NCBI GenBank assembly: GCA_004558025.1
Contig: SFEG01000005.1
Span: 1 to 64,000, forward strand
Length of the DNA: 64,000 nt
From: Clostridiales bacterium
GTDB taxonomy: Bacteria; Bacillota; Clostridia; Oscillospirales; Oscillospiraceae
Reading direction: 5' to 3'
Of this stretch, positions 57,666-64,000 are shown piece after piece (the first letter of the stretch is position 1; every line of letters begins with the position of its first letter). The position numbers were made by a program, and so were the translations under genes. The notes beneath the pieces are model-generated. The model had not been told where the DNA came from and searched no databases. It saw only the letters and a program-made list of their open reading frames with translations.

Positions 57666-58530
57666 TAAAAACACAAAAATACTTATACTCGGTCTCGGTC
57701 TCATGGGCGGCAGCTACGCACAGTCGCTTACCGCTCACGGCTTTGAGGTCGGAGCGATAGCCCGGCGGCAGGAGACGATAGATTACGCCCTGCGCGAGGG
57801 AATAATAGCTCATGGCAGAGCGGATATAGACCCTGCATACATCGCGCAGTTTGACCTGCTGATCTTCGCCATGTATCCGCACGCATTCGTCGAGTGGATC
57901 GAAAACTATCAGCAGTATATAAAGCCCCATGCGCTCATAAGCGACGTTACGGGCGTAAAGTGCAGCATCATCTATAAAATTCAGGGCATGCTGCGCGATG
58001 ATCTTGAGTTTATCGGCGCACACCCCATGGCCGGGCGCGAGTGCAGCGGCGTTGAGAACGCGCGCATGGAGATATTCGAGGGCGCAAACTATATTGTCAC
58101 GCCAACGGACAAAAACACGCCCGAGGCCATCGAGACCTGCAAGGAGCTCGGCAGGATAATGGGCTTCAGGATGATCGCCGAGCTCACGCCCGAAAAGCAC
58201 GACGAGATGATAGGCTTTCTCTCGCAGCTTGCCCACTGCATTGCGGTCTCGCTCATGGTGTGCAAGGACTCAAAGCACCTCGTCGATTACACGGGCGACT
58301 CGTTCCGCGACCTTACGCGAATCGCAAAGATAAACGACGAGATGTGGAGCGAGCTGTTCTTATTAAACCGCGACGAGCTCGTGCGCCAGATGGATCTTTT
58401 CAGCGAAAAGTTTGAGCGTTTGCGAAACAGCATCGCAAACGGCGACAGAGAGACCATGCGCGAGATGATGCGCCTTTCCACCGAGCGTAGAAAATATTTT
58501 GACGTAAAAAAAGAGGATGATAAGTCATGA
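57655..58530 (+). CDS. tyrA: Prephenate dehydrogenase
   Basis: The 291-residue product has the TyrA dinucleotide loop ILGLGLMGGSYAQSL near residue 10, DVTGVKCSI near residue 100, EFIGAHPMAGRECSG near residue 120 with catalytic His and a helical dimer domain. It turns prephenate into 4-hydroxyphenylpyruvate. The start at 57655 was chosen for GGAGG upstream, overlapping aroA by 11 bases. There is no ACT domain. It overlaps aroF by 4 bases. Confidence 0.95.
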   Translation: MKLDKNTKILILGLGLMGGSYAQSLTAHGFEVGAIARRQETIDYALREGIIAHGRADIDPAYIAQFDLLIFAMYPHAFVEWIENYQQYIKPHALISDVTGVKCSIIYKIQGMLRDDLEFIGAHPMAGRECSGVENARMEIFEGANYIVTPTDKNTPEAIETCKELGRIMGFRMIAELTPEKHDEMIGFLSQLAHCIAVSLMVCKDSKHLVDYTGDSFRDLTRIAKINDEMWSELFLLNRDELVRQMDLFSEKFERLRNSIANGDRETMREMMRLSTERRKYFDVKKEDDKS

Positions 58531-59555
58531 ACATGGAATTTAAGAGAAAAATGCCCACGCCGCAGGCGGTAAAGGAAATGTACCCCATAACTCCCGAGCT
58601 TGCCGAGAGAAAAAAGGCGACGGATACGGCTCTGAGAAAAATATTCACCGGCGAGGATGACAGGCTGCTTTTAGTCATAGGCCCCTGCTCTGCCGACCGC
58701 GAGGATTCGGTGCTCGATTACATTTCGCGCCTTCGCCGCGTTCAGGAGAAGGTTGAGGACAAAATACTCATCGTTCCGCGCGTTTACACAAATAAGCCCC
58801 GCACGACCGGCGACGGCTACAAGGGCATGCTCCATCAGCCCGACCCAAACAGCTCGCCGGATATGCTCCGCGGCCTGATAGCAATACGAAAGATGCACAT
58901 GAAGGTGATCGCCGAGACCGGCTTTTCCTGCGCGGACGAGATGCTGTACCCGGAAAATCACCACTACCTGTCGGACATGCTCAGCTATGTCGCCGTCGGC
59001 GCAAGATCTGTAGAGAATCAGCTGCACAGGCTCACGGCCAGCGGCCTTGACCTGCCGGTCGGCATGAAAAACCCCACGAGCGGCGACCTCTCCGTCATGA
59101 TGAACTCCATCACCGCAGCCCAGCATCCGCACACCTTTGTTTACTCCAACTGGGAAGTGCAGAGCAAGGGCAATCCCCTCGCGCACGCCATCCTGCGCGG
59201 CTCGTCCAATAAGCACGGCAGAACGATACCCAACTATCACTACGAGGACATCAAGCTCCTGTGTGAGCTGTACGCGAAAAGCGGCCTTAAAAACCCGGCA
59301 GTCGTTATCGACACGAACCACTCGAACTCCGGCAAGCAGTGGGACGAGCAGCCGCGCATTGCAAAGGAGATACTCCACAGCACGCGCCACTCGGACGATA
59401 TACTGCACCTTGTCAAGGGGCTTATGATAGAATCCTACATCGAAGACGGCAATCAGAAGCCCGACTGCGGCGTTTACGGCAAGAGCATAACCGATGCCTG
59501 CCTCGGCTGGGATAAGACCGAAAGGCTCATATATGAGCTGGCAGACCTGAGATAA
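58527..59555 (+). CDS. aroF: DAHP synthase, type I (AroF/G/H)
   Basis: The 342-residue product has VIGPCSADREDSVLDY near residue 50 with the metal cysteine, VPRVYTNKPRTTGDGYKG near residue 83, GARSVENQLHR near residue 155 and VVIDTNHSNSGKQW near residue 250. This is the family of the three E. coli isoenzymes. It condenses phosphoenolpyruvate and erythrose-4-phosphate, the committed step of the pathway. Its position near the end of the operon means the attenuator also governs entry to the pathway. Confidence 0.96.
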   Translation: MNMEFKRKMPTPQAVKEMYPITPELAERKKATDTALRKIFTGEDDRLLLVIGPCSADREDSVLDYISRLRRVQEKVEDKILIVPRVYTNKPRTTGDGYKGMLHQPDPNSSPDMLRGLIAIRKMHMKVIAETGFSCADEMLYPENHHYLSDMLSYVAVGARSVENQLHRLTASGLDLPVGMKNPTSGDLSVMMNSITAAQHPHTFVYSNWEVQSKGNPLAHAILRGSSNKHGRTIPNYHYEDIKLLCELYAKSGLKNPAVVIDTNHSNSGKQWDEQPRIAKEILHSTRHSDDILHLVKGLMIESYIEDGNQKPDCGVYGKSITDACLGWDKTERLIYELADLR

Positions 59556-59582
59556 ACGATAACACGAAAGGAGAAGTGTATT

Positions 59583-60773
59583 ATGATAGCGAAGAAAATG
59601 CTTGCACTCGGAAAAAGCGATTCGGCCATACGCGCCATCGCCGCCTACGGCGACGCACGCCGCAGCGAGATAGGCAGCGAAAATGTTTTTGATTTCAGCA
59701 TAGGAAACCCCAATGTTCCCGCGCCGGAAAAGGTGAAGAACACGCTCATAGAGCTTCTCCGAAACGAGGAGAGCCTCGCTGTGCACGGCTACACCGCGGC
59801 TCCCGGCGCAATGGCCGCGCGCAAGGCCGCTGCGGCGCAGGAGAGCAAAAGAGCGGGCTATGATATTCCGGCAGAGAGCATATATATCACCTCCGGCGCG
59901 TCCTCGTCGCTGTCGATAGTCATGTCGGCGCTCGTCAGTGAGGGCGAGAAGGTCGCGGTCCTGGCGCCGTTTTTCCCGGAATATAAGGTCTTTGCCGAAA
60001 ACGCAGGCGCGGAGGTCGTCATCGTTCCCCCGGCGGGCGACGATATGCAGCCGTTCATGGCCTCATTCGAGGCAGCCGTCGAGCAGGGCGTTGCGGCGGT
60101 CATAATAAACTCGCCCAATAACCCCTCGGGCGCTATCCTCAGCGAGCAGACGCTCAGGGTCATGTCGAAAATACTTCAGGTCGCGCAGGAGGAGCAGGGC
60201 AAGAGTATCTACCTCATCGCCGACGAGCCGTACCGCGAGCTTGTATACGGCGACGTGCAGGTGCCCTTCGTGCCGAGCTTCTACGATAACACCATCGTGT
60301 GCTATTCCTACTCAAAGAGCCTGTCTCTGCCCGGCGAGCGCCTTGGCTATATCATGGTGCCGCCCTGCGTGAAGGACAGCGGTGACGTTTTCGCGGCAAT
60401 CTGCGGCGCGGGAAGGGCGCTCGGCTATGTCTGCGCGCCGAGCCTTATGCAGCACATGCTCGCAAAATGCGCCGACGTGCAGCCGGATATAACGAGCTAC
60501 GCCAAAAACCGCGATACGCTCTACGATGCTCTGAGCTCCATGGGCTTTGTCTGCGTAAAGCCCGACGGCGCGTTTTATCTGTTTATAAAAGCGCCGAAGG
60601 GCGACAGTGCGTCCGAGTTCTGCGAAAAGGCAAAGCAGTTTGAGATACTGCTTGTCCCGTCGGACAGCTTCGGCGTAGAGGGCTATGCCCGCCTTGCCTA
60701 CTGCGTCTCGGAAAAGACCGCCGAGGATTCGCTCCCGGCATTCAAAAAGCTTGCCGAAGCTTACGGCCTGTAA
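59583..60773 (+). CDS. Class I/II aminotransferase (aromatic)
   Basis: The 396-residue product is a fold-type I PLP enzyme: FSIGNPNVPAP near the start, YTAAPGAMAARKA, NSPNNPSGAIL near residue 178, ADEPYRELVYG and SYSKSLSLPGERLGY near residue 240 with the PLP-binding lysine, plus a C-terminal RLAYCVS with the substrate Arg. Being last in the operon it most likely makes Phe and Tyr from the 2-oxo acids. GAAAGGAG precedes its ATG. Confidence 0.9.
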   Translation: MIAKKMLALGKSDSAIRAIAAYGDARRSEIGSENVFDFSIGNPNVPAPEKVKNTLIELLRNEESLAVHGYTAAPGAMAARKAAAAQESKRAGYDIPAESIYITSGASSSLSIVMSALVSEGEKVAVLAPFFPEYKVFAENAGAEVVIVPPAGDDMQPFMASFEAAVEQGVAAVIINSPNNPSGAILSEQTLRVMSKILQVAQEEQGKSIYLIADEPYRELVYGDVQVPFVPSFYDNTIVCYSYSKSLSLPGERLGYIMVPPCVKDSGDVFAAICGAGRALGYVCAPSLMQHMLAKCADVQPDITSYAKNRDTLYDALSSMGFVCVKPDGAFYLFIKAPKGDSASEFCEKAKQFEILLVPSDSFGVEGYARLAYCVSEKTAEDSLPAFKKLAEAYGL

Positions 60774-60783
60774 AACAAAATAT

Positions 60784-60822
60784 AAACCGCCCCGTATGAA
60801 GATCCATACGGAGCGGTTTTTT
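60784..60822 (+). terminator. Terminator of the aromatic operon
   Basis: AAACCGC..CGTATG and CATACG.AGCGGTTTTTT form a 12-bp-plus stem with one mismatch; the T run overlaps the stop codon of the convergent small gene. Confidence 0.88.
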
Positions 60823-61001
60823 CATTTGCGTCGGAGGCGAATAACGTTAAAGATATTTGATAAAACCATGCATGCAAGCGAGGCGGCAAGCGGCCATGCG
60901 CCGCAGCTTTTGTCGACTATCGAGATGACGAGAAAAGCTATCCCGGCTATCGCGAGAAAAACGACTGATATCGCAAGCAGGGTATTGGCCGTGTCATTCA
61001 T
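60822..61001 (-). CDS. Small two-helix membrane protein
   Basis: This 59-codon frame begins MNDTANTLLAISVVFLAIAG and continues with a second hydrophobic stretch (AWPLAASLACMVLSNIFNVI) ending in the basic RLRRK tail, so two membrane helices with an inside-facing basic end. Its ATG is two bases behind the stop of the 531-residue permease and GAGGT stands 11 bases upstream, so it is translationally coupled. It is likely a small accessory part of the export system. No named family is recognised. Confidence 0.65.
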   Translation of the reverse strand: MNDTANTLLAISVVFLAIAGIAFLVISIVDKSCGAWPLAASLACMVLSNIFNVIRLRRK

Positions 61002-61002
61002 A

Positions 61003-62598
61003 TCACATATACCTCAGTATCTCGCTGCCGCGGCTGCTTATCCATTTGAGCTCTACGGCAGCCAAAGCAGCGAGTACGACGATCGCAAGAGCCAGGAATG
61101 CAATAGAGCCGAGCTTTGCGTAAAGCAGATAGTAGCCCACGCCGAGGACGGCCGCTATCACCCAGCCGCCGAGCATTGCTATGAGAACGCCGATGCTCTG
61201 CTTTACGGCGATGGCCTCGGTCTGCCAGTTGAGATTCGGCTTTTTGAGGTTTATGACAAGGCCGAAGGCCGCGATGAACAGCGTGAATACGATCGGCAGA
61301 ACGACGCACAGAAGGCCTGTCACAAAATCAGGGCGGAACAGGATGCAGACGCAGACCGAGCAGAAAAGCTCGGGGATAACGGTAAGCAGCATGTGGAGCC
61401 TCAGCTTTGCACGCAGCACCTCCTGCGGCCTTACGGGCAGCGACTGAGCTATCCACAGACTCTTGCCCTCAAGGGATACAGAGGGCGCTGTGAGATCGTT
61501 CATTGCGCCGACAACGCACACGCCGATGGCCATCATGACGGCAAGGAAATCATCCGGGAAGGGGATCATGCCCGCGAGCATGACGAGGCTTTGCCCCTTT
61601 ATGAGCAGCGCGGCACCGGCTAAAATGAGCATGGGCGTGCCGAGGGCGCAGTTTAGCATATATGTCGGGCTTGAAAGAAAATGCGAAAACTCGCGGTGCA
61701 GCAGAGCGGACGAGGTGCTGCGCATTTTTGCCGTCTGCGCGCGGTATTCGCGCTTTGCGACCTTGTCGGAGGTCGTTGCTATCTTAATAAAGCTGTGCGC
61801 GAGAATGCGGTAGGTGATGACAAAGAGTATGCCTACAGCGAGCGTGACATACAGCATCGAAAGCCAGCCGCCCTGCCCGCAATCGCCGATGATGTACAGA
61901 ACATAGGCAGAGTCCATGATCTTCTCACCGACGGTGATAGCGTTCATTATGAGCTCCTGAATGAGCTCGTAGGCATTGAAGCAGACAAAGTAGTAAAGCC
62001 CGAAGAACACGAGCGAGAGCAGGACGATTATAAGCGACTTGCTCTTAAGGCGCACGCTTATCTTTGCAACCACCCAGCCGAGAAGGCAGGAGAGGATAAA
62101 GACGAATATGCTCACCAAAACGGTCAGCAGCAGAGCGCCGACAACGCCGGAAAACGCGGGCTGCGCAACGACAAAGTAGACGATGACGGCAGGCAGCATA
62201 ACGACCGCGCTGAACATAAGCCCCATGAGATATACGCCCGTAAGACGCGAGATGAGGATGTACTTCGTCGGGATCGGCAGCGAGAGCATGAGGTCGTTGT
62301 CCTTGGCTTTATACAGGCTCGAATATGTGTTGAAAACGCCGCCGAAAACGCCTAAAAACAGCGCCAAGAGCGTCATCATGTCAAAATACAGCCAGTCAAG
62401 TCCCATGCCGACAAATGGGCCGCACAGCATGACCGACAGCGCGGCGAATATGCCGCCCATCACGACAATCATCAAAAGCGCGTACAGCACGATAAACAGT
62501 ATGCTCGTTGACTTCGAGCGCACCTTGCCCTTCTTGCGGTCATAGAAAAAGCTGCTGTTGAGCTCGTAAAGCTGCTTTCTTAAAAGGATCTTCAGCAT
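61003..62598 (-). CDS. ABC exporter permease, 531 residues
   Basis: The product has about twelve hydrophobic helices in two sets with a cytosolic loop (KREYRAQTAKMRSTSSALLHRE near residue 305). It starts MLKILLRKQLYELNSSFFYD and has YSSLYKAKDNDLMLSLPIP, a pattern typical of clostridial ABC-2-like exporters of unknown load. The 4-base overlap with the upstream ATPase gene (62592-62598) shows they form one transporter. The substrate is unknown. Confidence 0.82.
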   Translation of the reverse strand: MLKILLRKQLYELNSSFFYDRKKGKVRSKSTSILFIVLYALLMIVVMGGIFAALSVMLCGPFVGMGLDWLYFDMMTLLALFLGVFGGVFNTYSSLYKAKDNDLMLSLPIPTKYILISRLTGVYLMGLMFSAVVMLPAVIVYFVVAQPAFSGVVGALLLTVLVSIFVFILSCLLGWVVAKISVRLKSKSLIIVLLSLVFFGLYYFVCFNAYELIQELIMNAITVGEKIMDSAYVLYIIGDCGQGGWLSMLYVTLAVGILFVITYRILAHSFIKIATTSDKVAKREYRAQTAKMRSTSSALLHREFSHFLSSPTYMLNCALGTPMLILAGAALLIKGQSLVMLAGMIPFPDDFLAVMMAIGVCVVGAMNDLTAPSVSLEGKSLWIAQSLPVRPQEVLRAKLRLHMLLTVIPELFCSVCVCILFRPDFVTGLLCVVLPIVFTLFIAAFGLVINLKKPNLNWQTEAIAVKQSIGVLIAMLGGWVIAAVLGVGYYLLYAKLGSIAFLALAIVVLAALAAVELKWISSRGSEILRYM

Positions 62599-63305
62599 GA
62601 TGTGTCCTCCAACTCGAGGAACACTTCCTCAAGACTGTCGTCGCCCTTGACCTCGGCCATGGTGCCCGAGCGGATGAGCTTGCCGCCCTTTATGATGGCG
62701 ACCTGGTCGCAGAGCTTTTCGGCGACCTCGAGAACGTGGGTCGAGAAGAAGATAGCGCCGCCCTCGTCGCACAGCTCGCGCATCATGCCCTTGAGGATGT
62801 GTGCGGCCTTCGGGTCAAGACCGACAAAGGGCTCATCCATGATGATGAGCTTCGGCGAGTGTATCCACGCGGAAATTATGGCAAGCTTCTGCTTCATGCC
62901 GTGGGAGTAGGCCGAGATAGGCTGCGCGAGATCCTTAGTCAGCTCGAAAAGATCGGCATATTTTTCAATGCGAGCCTTTCTGTCCTCGGGACTCACGCCG
63001 AAGATATCGGCAATGAAATTGAGGTACTTTATACCCGTCATGTACTCGTAAAGGTCAGGGTTATCGGGGATATAGGCCAAAACCTTTTTACAGGCGAGGG
63101 GGTCGTCCTTTACAGACACGCCGTTAATGCGTATCTCGCCCTCGTCAAAGTCGAGGATACCGACCGTGGCCTTGAGGGTCGTTGTCTTGCCCGCGCCGTT
63201 GTGGCCTATAAAGCCATAGATCGTTCCGGGCGCTATGTGCAGACTGAGATCGTCCACAGCCTTCTTTTCGCCGTAGCATTTTGTAAGTCCTTTAATTTCG
63301 AGCAT
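62592..63305 (-). CDS. ABC exporter ATPase (BcrA/YtrB-like)
   Basis: The 237-residue product has Walker A FIGHNGAGKTTTLKA near residue 33, YSHGMKQKLAIISAW (signature) near residue 137, LIIMDEPFVGLDP (Walker B) and a switch histidine in FFSTHVLEVA. This type drives multi-helix exporters. It starts at 63305, with GGAG upstream, 21 bases after the partial permease gene. Confidence 0.9.
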   Translation of the reverse strand: MLEIKGLTKCYGEKKAVDDLSLHIAPGTIYGFIGHNGAGKTTTLKATVGILDFDEGEIRINGVSVKDDPLACKKVLAYIPDNPDLYEYMTGIKYLNFIADIFGVSPEDRKARIEKYADLFELTKDLAQPISAYSHGMKQKLAIISAWIHSPKLIIMDEPFVGLDPKAAHILKGMMRELCDEGGAIFFSTHVLEVAEKLCDQVAIIKGGKLIRSGTMAEVKGDDSLEEVFLELEDTSC

Positions 63306-63325
63306 TGTTCTATCTCCTTATATAT

Positions 63326-64000
63326 TTATCTGTCACCATACCTTGGTTTACACAGCGCGTTTATGAGAACATACGCTGCCGTTACGACCACGACCGAGCC
63401 GGCGAGAATGAGGTACATCGTGCCCTGCGAGACGGCCTCGCCGGAGAAATATATGTTGCAGTCGATGCCGTCGCGTATAGCGTCAAGCACCTGCCCGGGC
63501 ACGCCGGCATCGCCCATTTCATTGAGCGCGCCGCGAATCCAGTGATTGTGCAGAAGGCTGGTTGCATAGGTGCCGGGAAGGAAGGACAGTACCTTCTGTA
63601 AGCCTTCGGGGAAATTCGACATGGGCATGTACGCGCCGCATATGAAGCCGTAGCCTGCGCTTACGAGCGTACCGACGGCAGACAGCTGCCCCTGCGTTGT
63701 GAGAAAATAGTGCAGGCAGGAGGAGAGCGCCGTGCCGAAAAGCGTGAGCAGGAAAACGTCAAGCAGGATAAGCGCAATGTCCGCACCGCTCAAATACCAG
63801 CCCTGACTGTAGGTATACAGAAAGCAGATGACGCAGGTGATAAGGCAGACGATCAGCGTGACGGCGGCAGACGCGGTGAAATAGCCCATGGCCAGCACGC
63901 TGCGCTTTACCGGCGTTACCGTCAGGTCGAGCACGGAGCCCGTGACCTTATCCTGTATCATCAGAAGGTTCGAGCAGAAGGCAATCGTCACGCAGCAGAC
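63326..64000 (-). CDS. ABC-2 type permease, N-terminal part beyond the window
   Basis: The visible 225 residues contain the C-terminal membrane domain of an ABC-2 permease of the drug/polymer exporter type: six hydrophobic helices, SAGYGFICGAYMPMSNFPE near the middle (typical of this family's GxxxP turn) and LPGTYATSLLHN. The frame is open to the last base of the window, so its start is not seen. It precedes the ATPase by 20 bases. Its load is unknown, and it could belong to a separate transporter upstream. Confidence 0.8.
   Translation of the reverse strand, partial: VCCVTIAFCSNLLMIQDKVTGSVLDLTVTPVKRSVLAMGYFTASAAVTLIVCLITCVICFLYTYSQGWYLSGADIALILLDVFLLTLFGTALSSCLHYFLTTQGQLSAVGTLVSAGYGFICGAYMPMSNFPEGLQKVLSFLPGTYATSLLHNHWIRGALNEMGDAGVPGQVLDAIRDGIDCNIYFSGEAVSQGTMYLILAGSVVVVTAAYVLINALCKPRYGDR

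Overview
The window looks like a chromosomal segment of an anaerobic, low-abundance-of-oxygen-genes Firmicute of the class Clostridia, probably close to the Oscillospirales. This is inferred from gene content (Rex, MurT/GatD, SseB-like, EFR1-type ferredoxin, NiaR, RpiR and FCD-GntR regulators, TRAP transporter, DivIVA-like protein), strong AGGAGG-type ribosome binding sites, TTGACA/TATAAT promoters and moderately high GC coding sequence. No species can be named from sequence alone. No rRNA, CRISPR array or transposase gene was seen.

Layout. 0-4 kb: a broken XRE regulator, an SseB-like protein, two orphan phage-tail-like genes with their own promoter and terminator, an amino-acid racemase and a truncated hydrolase. 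4.3-4.8 kb: tRNA-Thr and tRNA-Asp and a 58-aa membrane protein. 4.9-7 kb: murT and a gatD-like gene whose product lacks its catalytic Cys and His. 7-9 kb: beta-lactamase-fold hydrolase, DUF4358 lipoprotein and SGNH lipoprotein. 9-23 kb: a cell-surface glycopolymer region: acyl-CoA ligase, TagGH-type exporter, nucleotidyltransferase, CDP-glycerol-type polymerase, three sugar-transfer-type ATP-grasp proteins (two are tandem with a degenerate first half) and an opine-type N5-(carboxyethyl)ornithine synthase homologue, followed by moaA and a MOSC protein.

23-36 kb: AraC regulator and an ornithine-cyclodeaminase-like protein, an Fe/cobalamin-type ABC importer, a nicotinate salvage group (pncB, niaR, PTS_EIIC-like permease), a coiled-coil membrane protein with a start-site frameshift, a DivIVA-like protein, divergent RpiR and GntR regulators. 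36-44.5 kb: the most unusual part. A divergent promoter region separates a glycerate-kinase/enolase fusion protein from a TRAP transporter (dctM, dctP, dctQ) plus a LarA-type nickel-pincer racemase. Together they suggest uptake, racemisation, phosphorylation and elimination of a small 2-hydroxyacid, ending at or near phosphoenolpyruvate. The enolase half keeps the metal ligands and both catalytic lysines but has lost the residues that handle the leaving hydroxyl, so the true substrate may not be glycerate. A palindrome TGCGATATATCGCA and close variants lie just downstream of the promoters of the fusion gene, the TRAP operon and the distant cyclodeaminase-like gene, which suggests one regulon.

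44.5-51 kb: housekeeping genes (mnmE, rex, trmB, exodeoxyribonuclease III, dus, an ECF sigma/anti-sigma pair) and remains of a DHH-CBS pyrophosphatase gene. 51.2-60.8 kb: a complete aromatic amino acid operon (pheA, aroB, aroC, aroE-aroK fusion, aroQ, aroA, tyrA, aroF, aminotransferase) behind a consensus promoter, a 48-codon leader peptide rich in Phe/Tyr/Trp codons and a strong terminator, i.e. a classical attenuator. 60.8-64 kb: a small membrane protein and an ABC-2 type export system running off the window end.
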